Both the position numbers and the translations under genes were made by a program. Shown in pieces: positions 13,801 through 28,800 of a stretch of DNA of 64,000 bases. Under the pieces are notes generated by a model, which did no database searches, had not been told where the DNA came from, and saw nothing but the letters and a program-made list of their open reading frames with translations. Within the stretch, counting starts at the first letter, position 1. Each line of letters begins with the position of its first letter. The DNA lies in NCBI GenBank assembly GCA_002751075.1, contig NAOQ01000007.1, forward strand, positions 160,066-224,065. The letters run 5' to 3'. The DNA comes from Ichthyophonus hoferi (Eukaryota > Opisthokonta > Ichthyosporea > Ichthyophonida > Ichthyophonidae).

Positions 13801-16800
13801 GCATAATTGGTATGTTTTATTATCTCACTATATGATCATACCAACAGACGGAGGGAGAGATAACTGTGACAACTGATAATACTGGTAAAGCTGTAGGCAG
13901 GCTGTCTATAAGGCATGCCAATATGACTGTGGGCGATATGTTGGATGTCACTGCTGATTGGTTGGGCCCCACGGGAGAATTACTTTCCCGTGAGTGTACT
14001 CCTCATAACTTGGACGGTGACTTGGAATGGGCTCTGATTTTAGTTGTGGTTATGTTATATCTTTGTGCTCAATTATCTCACTAGTATACTTAGCTTAGTT
14101 CTTATTTATGTTTTCTTCTTTGGCAGGCATTACGACACCTATGATTATTACCATTTCCTTTCCTTTTTTTCTTATCTTGTTGCTACCAATGATTCATAAT
14201 TATTTGATGGTTTCCGGATCTAAGGCTGGGATGGGATGTCCAATGAATGTATAAGCTATCTATGACTATAGTTTTTCTTGCACCATGTGTACCATATCAT
14301 TGTTGCTTTAGTCTTACTCGTTGCACTTCTTTCCAAATTTAGAAACTCAGCGCTTCCCAGTGGCCTTCTCTAGATGGAATATGCAAGTAGTACCTACAAG
14401 CAGTGACCCCCTGCCTGGGACGCGCATGGCGTTCTTCATTGAGGTTACCGGTATTTATTGACTCTCTCTGTTGGCTCCTTCTATGTCTAACCTGATTGGC
14501 CTCACCCTCCCTGTCCTTTTCATGTTTTCCATAGGGACTCTACACTTGCTATCTTGGATTCTATAATAATATTCATACTACAGTAATAACCTGGATACAA
14601 TAAAAAATTCATCACGCCTTGCTACTAACACTATTCATAACCCATACCCTTCCATACATATACAGAAAGTGATGGTACACTACTCAAGGATGTACCGGTA
14701 TCTGTGGCGATCTATCAGCACGATGCCAGTTCTCGTTCCCTTTACCTACCCCAGCCTCCTTCAGGTGCAATAATTCCTGAGGGCCCTAGCCTGGATACTA
14801 CACAATGTGTGGCTCAAGGGCTGGCCTTTATGACATGCTTGGTGTGTATTCGATATTACTATGACTCCATACTTATTAGTACCAGATGGCATTTCTTTAC
14901 TTTCCGACCCTATGTAGCCCAGTAGACCTTATTACTCAGGCTTACCGTCAGAATGGCACTGATTTATTTTACGCGTTTTGGGTTTAGTCAAGATTAGTTA
15001 TAGCTGTTAATGGGCTAGCAGAATAAATAAGGCAGGGCTGTGATAGGGTTTATATTCACCAACTATACTGTTGATTCGATATTTTCTTATTGAATATGGC
15101 ACCCATTATTCTTTCATAATATATTGTTTAATTTTTGAATTTCCCGCATACCTCTTTGTGTAATATTTCCCTTTAAACCGTTCTCAATCTCAGCTATTCC
15201 AATTAACCCATTCTTCGCGCTGGACCTATAGATTACGCTACCCAATAAAGTGGGCGCCTTTGTTGTAGTGATATCTGTGACAGATAACAAGGGTAAAATA
15301 CTCTCCAAGGCCATTAACGTAGGAAAGACAGCTGAGGCATGGAAGGTAAACTAGCGCCTTTCGTTTATATGCACATTATTTTATATATTATTTCTGTAAT
15401 CTCATTCGTTGTTTTGATATTTGTTTATTCATCAGTCTCTTGTTATTTTTATTGTTTTTCTTGTTTTCATGCATTCATACATAACAACCACAGCAAGCAT
15501 ACACACATGGTGTAGCTCTCTTGATTTGTTTGCAAGTATTTCTCTTCTTGCTTTCTATTTTTTATTATTATATATAATTCTTCTTTGCAGAGACTATGAT
15601 ACTTGAACATGTATGTAACCTTCATCAGATTTATTGCTTCTTGCCATATTTCAAATATTAGGCCTACAAGTTTATATTTTGCTGCTCATACAACATTTGG
15701 CCTTTGTATGTGGTGTCAAACAGGACAGTGTATATTATAAATGGTACAACAAAACTGAATATAAGATAAGATATAAATAGAATCGTAATTATATGTTACG
15801 TAGTTCTGGCCTCAAGTATTAAGTTGTAGAGAGAAATTACAAACACTGCACGAAATCATAAGCACATTGTAAAACATACGACATTGGTTTGTTATTGGAG
15901 ATAGTATGTTGGACATGTCCCTCAGGGAATCCACCAGTCTAAGAGGACGACAAGTCAGCCCTCTCTAGTCAGTTCATTGGACTATTCCATTTACATCTTC
16001 ATTCGTGTTGTGTCTTGTTTGTTAATTATCACTGGTCCTATTAACAAAACAAATGTGTTTTATTTATTTAGCTGCAATTGTATGCTTTAATATTTTGTTT
16101 TAGTACACTGACTTGGCATTGCCCCGTGGTTGTGCTTGCATGGATAATAAGTACTATTAGTTATAATCAGGCGGCAGCCAAGATGCGTTATTGACCGGAA
16201 CAGCCCTTAATATTTTCATAGCTATCACTATTTTGTACGAATCTGTAGAGATTCTTAATAATGGTATACTCACAAGAATGATACTATCAAGGAAATCATA
16301 TTTTCAGTTACAGTCTGGCACGCTCCCCCAGGATTAATAGTCCCAAGTCATTATTATCAGAATTAGGGAATATAAAACAAAATGCATTAAAATAAGGGGC
16401 GTGTGTACATTGCCCAGCAGGATGGTTGGGCCCTAACGATTGGATCTATTACGTTACCCACAGAAACGTCCTTTGAATTCCTTTGACGATATTGCTATAG
16501 TAGCCGATAAGGGTAACTACACAGTTGGTGACAAGGCCAGGTTCAACTGGTACAATCCATTCCCTACAGCAAAGGCCTTTGCTCTCTGGGGGAACAAGCA
16601 GGTAGATATCTTCCTTCCTGTCACTCTACCCATCTGTTCTATTGCCTCATGGTTTCTGTTTATAATATCCATTTTCTTGGTACAGTCCCTCTATAACCCT
16701 TCATATACATATATATATATTAACTCCTATGTAGCTGCCTTTCCCCATTAGTACTATATGCTGGTGCTGGGAATACCCAAGCATACCTTACGCTAATAGT

Positions 16801-19800
16801 GTTGCTTATAATTAATCTAAGGCTCTACTTATGACTAAGAATCATACTTTATTAGTAGATAATATGCTTCTGTTGACAGTTACGCTTGTTCTGTCCATCT
16901 TTTCTGTTGCTTACTATTATTAGATCTTTCAGGCCTACCCCTGCATTCATCTAGTATGCTCACCCCATATCTCTACCCTATACTAAGACATGTATGGCAA
17001 TCCACTACAGACTCAGTATCACCGGATTGTTGATGTGCCCCACGGCCTTGCTAGTATTGATATTCCCATAGGAAAGATAGAATGCACTGGTAAGTGGTAC
17101 ACTATCACCTATTATCTATCTACCTCTAGTTTGATGTAGATAGGCAATAACCTAAAGGTGTTATTGATAAGTAATAATGCAATGCGCCAAGTACCTGTAT
17201 ACAAGTATTACATTCTGCGTTCACTTATCTATTTTGTCGCTACATTATTATAGCTGTGGTTCTGCCACCCATGATATTGCTGTTAAGTTATTATTGGCGT
17301 GTACTAAACAGGTAGTACACACTACAATCTCTATCAATGTATTTTCTAGATATTGCATACTGATTACTGTATATTTTCATTCTTTATTATTAAGAGTTAG
17401 GGCGGGGCCTACGAAACTATGGATTCAATTAACTACATAGATTATAGATGTCTTGGATCATTTGAAATGGTAGACCGTGGGGTGACTTTATCTATCCAAA
17501 TCCAGCATCTACGTACGATGCCCACCAGCTATTTTGGATATTGGGATGGTAATCTCGTTTTCGTTTTGTAATGATAACAATAGGTCAGATAAATGCCAAT
17601 GTGATTACGTCGAATAACGTAGCTGGAGGTATACAAATATGTGTGTTATTAGCCTGACAGCGTAATGTACCCTATTATAGGAGGATGTACAGTGTCTGTG
17701 GCAATATCTGCCCCACGGCGTCCCAATGATAGCGTGAAGCTACCCGATGGTGTAGCCATCTCTCCCCTCCTAGACCTCTCCGCCCCCTTTACCTTGCTTA
17801 AGGACTTATCCCTGCATATTGTGGACCCTTCTCGTGTATTGTCGGTGCATGTCAACCCTGAACAGTATGGTCCCATTCTTCTTCATATTTTCTATCCACT
17901 TTATAATATTTACATCATTAGGATGTCGATGCATCAGATATACGTATATATATGCAAAACATGACATAAACAATAAACATATACCCCGTTGCAGAGCCTC
18001 ATATTTTAGTGCAATTATATATGCCATGTCATTAGTATACTCTAATGCAATCATACATACAATCCTGCTGTTATAATAATATAATATCTTCATACATACT
18101 TACCACTTTTTTTATTATACTACACAATATCTTCGTGCACACAACCTTATTATTATTGTATAATATATTCATACGTACCACCTTGCTATCATACCATCAT
18201 ATCATCGTATTGCTGATCATAAGGCATTAACTCAATATTGTTTAACATTTAGAACTGTTGTAGCTCCTGGTAAACAGACTACTCTGAAGGTAGCTGTGAA
18301 AGATGGTGAAGGCCAACCAGCAGGGAGTGCCTCGGTGTGCGTGGTGGTCGTCAATCAAGCGGTTTGTTGTTGTTTAGTTTTTCTATTTTCCTTGAGTTGT
18401 TATAATCATATGTGTGGAGATAGAGATATGAGTGGCCTGGTAGGGTGCATGGAGGATATGGGGGGAGATATTCTAGCAGATTATGAAGCACACTACATTA
18501 GCATGCCAATGGACCAATTGCATATCCACAGTTCCTGGACTTGTCTCCGTATCCGTTACAGCAATCGGGCAATGATTTAGCTGTTGATGCTCGTGCGATC
18601 ATTGCCAGTAAGAGTCTAGCTACCAACGGACTGCCTGGCTATACTGGGTTCTCCAGGGCACATAGCATTATTATTCGCAGGCTAAGTGTGTATTTTATTC
18701 TCTGATCACTTTTTTTTAGAACTTTTCTGACTTTGTTTTCTTACACCTCCCATTGATATACCTGATATAGACCCTATCATATTATTATTTATGCCCTTTA
18801 TATACATGGTAGGAGTCAAGCCATCACATTGTTCTACTCTCCTCTCCTTGCCTCTTCATTTTTTAATTATTACATCTGCTGATTTTACTTGAATCTTTCA
18901 GAATGATCATTCTTTATTGGTGGAAATTGATAATATGTTTTGTAATATCTTTTACAATTGATATATTACCAGCGTGTATAATGCCCACCTCCGCCCCTTC
19001 TCTCTATACCTATACACTCCTTGCCACCCAGAGCGTGATGGATATCTGACCAATATAAACTGGAATATTCTTCCCAAGAGCAATCCGTGGTTTGTTGATC
19101 CTCTTGATCTAAGGTAAGTAAGATGGCTCCCTTTATATTTCTTTGTGCCATGAATGTTTCTCTCTCCTCTTTCCTCTTATTATTGTACTGCATAAATTGA
19201 TATCAGCCAAACTTCAGTTTGTTAGTGAGTGGCACTACGGTTGTGTATGTATGTTTTCCCTCACTGCTTTGTACACTGCCATGCAATCGATTATATTGAT
19301 ATATGTATTAACATATACACCCTTACATGAACCCAACCCCACCTGTTAAATCTTTACCATTGTCTAAGTATACGGACAATGCTCAGGACTCTTCCAATTG
19401 GTATATTGTTTAACCATTTAATTTGACATGACAAGGCTCGTGTAGAAATATTGTACCACTATGCTTAATAAGTATGGTTCTCTTTGGGTCTTTATCGTTC
19501 CGCCATATTCTATCTCTGTTGGTATGCTTCCTATTTTATTTACCTTTCTAAATAACGTTTCTTCTTTTGTTGAATTTTCATTGTGTTAATGCCATCTTTA
19601 CTTCTCCATTCTGCAGTGATGAGGTTTATTTTAAGAATATATACACTGACTTGACTGCCACGGAGTACTTGAATGATGGGTTACTAAACGACGCCGTAGA
19701 ACAGGTCCGGATAACCTCTGTGTGACCTCTACTCTCCTATGTTATTATTAGTCTCACCCATTGTCTGTTTATTTAATCTTGGTTATTGGTCATTTAAACT

Positions 19801-22800
19801 CTGGGTTGAAATCCTGGTCTCAGGAGACTCTAAAAGGAAACATTTGATGAGGCGAGATATAAGTATATAACATATGCAGAGATATAAGATTATAACCTAT
19901 ATGGCGATATAAGAATATAACATATATAAATATAAAAAGTTAACACATATAGAGATATAACACTTTAACATATACAGAGATATAACAGGTTAACACATAC
20001 ACCTCCCTGTGTGACACCACACTAGATCCCCTCTCCTCTTCTAGTGTTATGTTGTTGCTCCACCCTATATTAACTATAGTTGCTGTTGACATTAAATTGT
20101 TTGGGTAGTTTCTTTGATTTAATATCCTGTTTGACTTTATTAAAATGGTTTCCTTCGAGTTTCTTCATCAGGCTCTACTTTCCCTTGTAATATATTCAAT
20201 GCTTTGATTGTAAGGGCCCACAGATGTACATACCTGCATATATATCTTTATATATATCTAGAAAAGTAAATGAGTACCTATATTAACTTGCTTTTCTATC
20301 TATCGTTTGTTTATATTTCCTTATATACACGCTGCTCAGGTTCGAAGACCATCGTGGTCTGCGAATGCCCCACCTGGCCCACCCATGGCGGCAAATACGG
20401 TAGCAAATGATGAGATAAATGCCGAGAATAAGCTGCTAGGACCACAAGGGGATGATGGGTCAACTGCCGTCACCCTGACCAATCCCAACCTGGTCAGAAG
20501 CAACTTTGTTGTCACGCCCTTGTTTATATCTGATGTGAGGACCAATGCGAACGGAGAGTAAGTATGCAACGATTGCATTGGTTTACTAATTGTATTACAT
20601 AAGGCATGCTTATTAGGATTATCATCTTCACTATGAATATACTAGTAACATATACACACAGGATTATTGCCACGTCACAATACAGTCAATTGATTGTTAT
20701 TACGTTAATTTGTATCTTACTAGATTATTATTATCATTGTATATTTGGAATTAAATAGAATTAATCTGAGTTTAAAATCTGGCATTGCCAATAATTTGGC
20801 TTAAATGACAGATTAAAGGTTGATTCCAATATGATAAATGGCGGATATGGTGGCTAGTGGACTGTATGGTACTGGAGAGAGGGTAAAAATAAGGGCTAAG
20901 GATGGCCATAGGACTAGAGAGGCATAATATATAATCGCATATCTGACCTATTATTGCCTTATACTTTCATTCTTCTCTTAGAGCGGATATTGCCTTGAGG
21001 TTGCCCGACAATGTGGGAGCCTTTGTGGTGAGGGCCTATGCAGTAAGCAAGGACCTACTCTATGCCTCGGGGGAGTCTGCTATTACAGCCAGACAACCAG
21101 AGAGTATTATCTCTTTCCGCCTGCCATTATTTATTTCTATGCGATTTGTTGTATCCCCTATATATCTCTATCTCTGCCACTCTAATTTATTTTCCTTGAA
21201 ATGTTTTTTTCTCATTCTTCTACTTGTATTGTTTAATGGTGATTGTATATTTACTAAACATGAAACCCTATTACTCTTTTTATATTTGTCTTTTGCAGAT
21301 ATCATGTTTTTTAACCAATTGTGATTCCTTCTCTCAGCAATGCATGGCTTTCATTCAATGGTTGTAGCTTTTCCCACCTCATATATTGTCCGTTTCTTTG
21401 TCACTCACCTCTATCCTTTGGCATATTACCTTTCCCTTCCTTCGCCTTCCCTGTGTCTTGCTTCCTATATATGTTTCGTCTCCTTCACTCCTTTGTGTCC
21501 TCTTTGGAGCTCTCTTTACTCTTTATGTTATCTTAACCTGTTCTATTGGGTGGTCCCAGACTCTCTTCTCTTTCTTCAATCCATATGTCTTCATCTCTTT
21601 CTCCTCTAGTTAGTGTCTTCTCTATCTGTCTATTAATGTTTCCTTCTCCTCCGTACCCGTATTAACCCTTCCCCTATCCACTTACTAATCACCTCTACTT
21701 ATGAATCCTCCCTACAAACATACAGTCTCCCTTATATCCAAGCTTCCTCGTATTGCTCGGCTAGGTGATGTGTTTTACGGCGGAGTTACAGCTACTATGA
21801 CCGACCCACTCTTCCGTGGCACTGTACGGGTGACTGTCAAGGTGGAGGGGCCCATAGTGCTCTGTGAGGGTACCAAAGACACGGTGGAAGTGAGTGTGGA
21901 GCGTACAGGTAATAGAATAGTTTGTTAGCTGGTAGACTGCGTTGTGTAGTTACTGTATGCTAGCTTATTTTTTTTTCTGTTTAGCTGATGTTACTGGTTA
22001 TTTGTGGTATACATCTTGCGTAGGACTGAATGTAGAGTAGATAAGGAAGTAGATTGTTTTTCATGGCGTCAATACGTTGAATTATAGTTAGTTGTTGCTA
22101 GTTTTATGTTGAATAATGCTTGGCTGGTACCATTTTTAATGTTGGTTATATGACATATGTTATATTTTTAAGAGTAACCATAGATTGGATGTTATTCCCA
22201 AACTACAATATATGGGAAGGGTGGGAAGGGAGGGAGATATTAGTAAGACAGACCATTTATACATTAAGGTACCGTTGTATATACATTAATTGTTCTGGTT
22301 ACTATTTCTTACATCTTACTTGCTCTCATACATTATCTAGTCTAGACATTATACATATTTTCTCTATAACCTATTGTTAGCATCCTTCAGCTTTAGTCAG
22401 CCACCCAGGGATAGTAATCTTTTAGACCCTTACATGGTAACCATGATAACCCCTGCCACCATTCAGGTCCTGTCCCGGCTGTATTTAAGCTATGCACCAA
22501 TGGGGAAGGCAATGCTACCTTTCAATTCCACAGTGAGGTACAGGTTGGCGACGTGTTGGCCTCTGACAGTGTACAAGCTAATATCATGGCGTATGGTTGG
22601 ATGGACCCAGTGTCTGTCGCTACGTCTATGGCTATTGATGCCGCTAATGCTAATCCGTGGAAGGAGGGGGTCGTCATGCCTCCCTCCGTACCCAACAGCG
22701 GATCGATGATGATCCTGGTTGGTGTAGGTCATAGACCATCGGTGGAGGCCATGGTGGATGGCATTAATGTCTGCTGTGATAGGGCTTCGTCGGGTATGTG

Positions 22801-25800
22801 AGTGTATGAGGGCGTGCTGTAGGAAGGAATATATATGGGGCTATGGTATAGTGTGTACAACCAATAGTTATGTGTATATATTTTTCTCTACCATGAGGAC
22901 TATATGTTTGTAGCCTCATTTATTTATTCCGGCAGCTTTTTTTTCTAGCCCCCATCCACCTCTCTCCTCATTGCTTTGTGTGTACATATATTGATATGTA
23001 AGTATCCCTGTAGATTAATTGTCATATATATGAACACCAATACTGCTCTCAACCAATAATATTACTAAGAACGGGAATTTAACTAGGACTATTTTTCCTA
23101 CTTAGGTGCGGACATTGCTTCCATATTGGCTGGACCAGCTTCTCTTTCTAAATATCACCATAAGAAAGGGGAGGCAGAGGGTGAAACACTTTTAAAGTCC
23201 AAAGAGAAGGAGAAGGAAGCTCTCCTATTGTTGGCTGACTACACGGTCCCAGTGCTTGGTCTGCTGTGGGACCTACCCAAGACCTCCCGCGATAATGCTA
23301 TATTCAGTGATCCCTGGCTTAATGCCTTTGCCCTCCATGTGGCGGGACGGGCAAAAGTGACCACAGGGCTAGAAGGTAGATGTGAAATGGTTATAGTGAA
23401 GACTGGCTGATGATGTATGATGCATATTGTATTATAATGTTGTAATACTTGTAAATGATAATGGAAACTGCTTATAATATGGTAATAATATAACGAAGGC
23501 AGACCCTATCAGAAGGTCTAAGCAAAGGTGTTGTACTCGTGTTGCCTAAGGGCCTCTGTGGCTTCTGATCTACTAGATTGGGATAACTAGGCTTCTACAT
23601 ATCCTATATACTAAATAGGAAGCGGAATTAAAAGCTAAAGTATCACTGGGCCCTAGGCACGTGGAGAGAGGCCTTGCATGGCCAGATGGTGACTAAGGCA
23701 GATGAGGCAACCAGTCTCAATATCGGGTTTCATGATTGGACATTGCTAGCCTGGTGCTATTTAGCATTAGGTTTGGATTATGACTTTAAGGTGGAGTAAG
23801 GCAATAAGACCTTTTTATTATCCGCCTACCTCTACCTAGCCCCTGCATGGCATCCCCCTCCTGTATCCTGTGTCATACATATACTTGCCCCTGGCTCTAT
23901 GCTGTTATATCTGTATACCATTATACAAACACAGTCTTGGCCAAGTGTACATTTATGACATATCTCACTATATACACAGTAGATATAACCGTGTATAACA
24001 TTCCATCTCCCTTACAGGTACCTGGCATATCCCTTGCCCATCTACGCTATAATCTGAACTCGACGTCCTATGAGGGTCAGGCAGCCCTGGGCCTTGCCTA
24101 TACGCTGGCTGGAAAAGGTTGAGTGGAGCATTGTCACTCCCTTTATAACACCTACTTCTTGCCATCTCCAACTGTATTTTTTTGTACTTTTTTATTGTCT
24201 CTTTTTATTGAACCTTCTATTTCACTATTGCATATAATCTCTTTGTTTTTATTTGTAGCCTTGCCATCTGCTTTCTTTATTTTTTATATAAGGTTATCTC
24301 TGTATATGCGTTATCTCAATCACTAATGCCTTCATTCGTTTTACTAAGCAAAGATTAATACATATTCAATTTTTTTATGTTGGCTAATGGGCGCTCTAAC
24401 CGCGGTTATCTGGCTACTTAAATATATAGTCGCACATATTCTCTTAATATACATACACATTTTCTAAATAATCATCCATTACTATAGACATAGTGCTTCA
24501 AGCCAACTGAACAGACCTACACAGTACTATATATATATACATATATTATCAATACCTCTACTCTCATACCTAGTGGAGATGCATCCTAATATGTAGTATA
24601 CTGCATGCTATTGAGGGCGACGTGTGCAGATGAACATAATCGGTGCACACATGTTGCTATATGTAGGTGGGACGAGAGTAGCTTTAAAGTATTGACCAAT
24701 AGAACCCTACCTTCTCTCCTCCCCTATACCTGCCACTCTTTCTGTTCTGCTTACTGTATTCTATATTCTATTATATGTTTATTATATTTCTTACCTTTCT
24801 TCCCTTCTTACGCTGCTTTCTTTGATTTGCAGCTCACCATAGGGTAGCCAATGATATTGCTTCAAGACTGTCCAATCATGTGCGAGTTCAAGGCCGTACT
24901 GCCTATTTTACTGGTGCCAATACGATAGTCCCTTCATACACCACCAATGCCTTAGCCTTAAGGTGAGGCTGCTGTAGATGTGAGACAATAAGGAACTATA
25001 AAAAGGGTGGGGGGACATATATGCTGCTACCTGGTGGGATTGCAAAAAATGTCTTCATGTAGCTTTATCGTTTGCCATAGTAACTAACCACCCATGGATA
25101 TATTTGTTCCCGTTGCACCTACATGTGGATAGAAAGAGACTCCTCCACAGTATTATGGTACTGTGTATATAATATGCCTGTAGATATTGTCCCATGGTCT
25201 TTGTTAGCATTGTCACCACCTTACTGGACCCTAGCATATATATCCCTATTTATTAATATCTCTTGCTTGAGACATATTCCTTACACGTGTACCAATACTA
25301 ATACCGACATTACTGCATCATCATCTATCCAATAAGCTTCTTAGCCCTGCGCACTAATAAGAATTCTGCTGTCGACACCCCGTTGCTATCCAAGATCGCT
25401 GAGTATGTGGCCCAAGGAAGGCTGGAGCAATCAGGGGAGCAGAGAAGCTGGTTCTATCGGGGGATCAGCAACCCACAACGGGCATTGGGTGTTATGGCCC
25501 TGGCTGACTATGACCAGAGTGTAGGAAGCACCAACCCTAACATGACCCTAGATGTGGTCAGCAAGGACACTGTCCTACTATCAGGTAGATCAAAGAGGTG
25601 TATGACCGGATATACGAGGCAGAGCGATATGTACAAAGAGGGCTTAAATGGTGGTAGGGGTGGGTAGTGGGCAGGTACAGGGTTGGGTTTGGATTCTCTG
25701 CTGATATTTCTTGAAGTCTGCCTGATGGGAGGCAGACATACTATCCACCTACCCATATACAGCTCGCCTATAACAAGTTAGTAGGGAAATGTGTATATAA

Positions 25801-28800
25801 ATCATGTACTGTGGCACTATCTTGACTCCCAACCGCCTGCCTCCTACAGCCACCTTCAAGACCTCCTCCAATCTTCCTGCCCTTCATGACAGGTCTTTCA
25901 CATTTGGTGGAGCCGCTGCCCCTGACATTAAGTTCTTTGCCCAGGTATTGGTTAATCCATCCCCCCCTCTCTCTCATGTTTCATCACCATCTATATATTA
26001 CCACCCATCCTAAACCATCTAGTCAGGGATTCCTTGATACTTGGCCCAATCACTGACTGTAGCTTTTCTATATAGGGTAGTGGTATGTCTAGTGTCGTGG
26101 TCTCCCTACAGTTTGTCCCAGCCGTCATTCCCACCAAACCTGTGGAGAGAGGCTTTACTGTGAATAAGGTTTGTAGGAAGGGGGTGGAGGTGGGGCCATT
26201 ATTGCTATGGTATATGTGTGTATGTATATATATATATATATATATATGCTATTTTGTATTGTTATAATACTTATACGTATGTCACGTTTTGTTTTTATGT
26301 TACTTATCTATATACCACTTTTTAGTTTACCCTTGTGTCACAGCTAGTAACATCCTCCCTTTACTCCTCATCTATTACTATAAATAATATCTTATTCTAG
26401 TTTGATCTCATTTCTATACTGACCAATTAAACACTTGCATATGGTTATATGTCATTAGTGACTGTGGATGTCTATTTTAGTTTTTATGTATATGCCTATA
26501 CAGACGGACCGTACATTAGATATATATGTAATTAAACAAAGCATACCCCTATAATATATAGCATAATAATATACATCCTTCTATTAATTTACCCTCAATT
26601 CAGATTATTCAAATTCTAGACGCAGTGACAAATAAGGTTAAAGGTAGCCCAATTACAAGCAAGGATATGGTACCGCCAGGTACATACGTTCAAATCACCT
26701 TAGAGATCACCACCCCCGATATGGTAGATAACGTCTGGGTCAATGACGGGGTGCCTGGTGGCCTAGAGGCCCTGGATTCAGCCATATATAGTAATGTGCC
26801 TAGCGACACCTCGGGTAGATCTAGTATATTCCCCTTCTGGTGGTTTTCACCATTTCAGGTGCGACCTCTACGCTATCTGTATTGTATGCAATAGGTTATA
26901 GGGCAGTAGACTGTGCATGATTGATTGCCAAGCCTTTCCTTTGTGGTTATGTCCTCCTATACCCATCTTATATCTCCTACACGTAGTGTCATATATATAT
27001 ATATATAAACTTATACTTATTTGGTTGGCTCCCAGACACATTAAGACTTTCTGTAGACTGTGCAAAGTAGACGTACACACACACTAACATATATAACCCC
27101 CCTTCCTTCTATGGTGGGGCCCACAGCACAAAGAGGTGAAAGCCGACCGTGTGGTGTACTATGCACGTAGACTATGGCCTGGCGTCCACACCCTAACTTA
27201 CACAGCCATGTCGGTTACCCCCGGAGCCTATACTATCCCACCCACTCTTGTCCACTGCGCCGCAGCCCCCGAGATTATGGGGCTATCCATTGGTGGATGG
27301 CTAGTAACTGAGCAATCGTTCCTCGCCATAGAACCCGAAAAGCGACGTGCTTTGACAACTACACAGCCAATCACACCTATTGGTTCCCAGCGGACTTTAG
27401 ATGTAGTATTGCCGATGGAACACAATGAGTTAGCAAAGGTAAGAATAAAAGAGATACAGTAAGATAGCACAGGGAGGGGTAGAGCAGACACTAGATTGAT
27501 GGCAACTACTATTGGCTAAGGTTGATGTAGCCAATTATAGTTGGTCTTGATAACAAGGATATCGGGTTGCGATAGGCCTATAATGATTGTCGGCAATGGT
27601 TATTGTGGCGCTGATTATCCAATTATCAACTACTTTTCATTTGGAAGATATAGGATATCTCTATGAGATAACTATATGCACTCTGTAGCATTGTATAGCA
27701 ACAGGGATAGTTTCTCATTTGTCTGTATATATGATTTGGGCAAACTGTAATGCCTTTTACCTAATGCAACGGATTAATTATGATGAATGATGAGAGGAGT
27801 CGGATATTAACCGATGCATGGTCTTGGATTATATATATGTAAATATAATGATTGGCAGAGAAATATGTTTAGTTTTATACCTTCATGGTAGGGAGGATCC
27901 AAGTACAATAGCTGATGGTATAGGGTAGGCAGGGGTAGATTGTTATAGGTCCGCCCCTCTCTCTCCTCCATTCTGTCAAATATTCTGCCACATACCTCCC
28001 TAGCCAGGTGTTGATTTTATCTATACCTCAGCAAGGGATATGATTTGTATACGTACAACCCAGACATAAGCACCATAAATGCCAAACACACAAATATTAA
28101 TAATTTATGACACTCACTATTGTATCACCCTATCTTCTTTCCCTCTGCTTATTTGCCGTACTCCTACAGGAACATAACCAGATTGTGGCCGCCCCCTCCC
28201 CCTCCCCCTCCGCCTTGGCGACCCCATCTGTAATCAAAGATCAAGTAGGAACCAAGAGCACGCACTGGTACCATGCCATAACTAGTGTGATCTTGGCCCT
28301 GGCTACCATTGCCATAAGTGGTGCCCTATTTGCTTTCCTTCGTGGCCGCCAACAAGAAAGACGGTATGTTAATACTTAATGCTCCTTTGGTATATGTCAT
28401 GGTTGACTGCGAGTATGTTATATTAGTACTCGTTGAGTCCTGTATGTGTCTGTTCTCTACTCATCCTATCCATAAGTCACTGTTTTCTCCCTCTCCAGCT
28501 GGATGTTTTCTCTCTCGTCTAATATATAAACACTTTTGCTATACATTTATTATTTATCATTTATACCCCAATCATACTAGTACTGTGTACACTTGACTCT
28601 CTATGATATATAACTGGAGACTGTTTTTTCTTACCCTCTATATTCCACTTTCCATCCTTTCTCCTCTGTTATGTTATTCTGGTTCTATTTCAACTATCTT
28701 TTGGCACGGCACATCTTAGCGTAAGTGAAATATAACTGCAAACCCTAACTCGTATATGTACACGCTGTTAACCATTCACTTAACCTATCTACATATTTAT

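Noticed and set aside
17254-17311. Open segment bounded by TATAG and GTAGTA in A2M intron 22
   Set aside because: Its exit phase does not fit the next exon, and the direct join of exon 22 to exon 23 restores an uninterrupted MG domain.
21321-21613. Three overlapping plus-strand ORFs rich in Leu, Ser, Phe and Pro
   Set aside because: They arise from the pyrimidine-rich intron 29 of A2M; all three frames are open for the same compositional reason.
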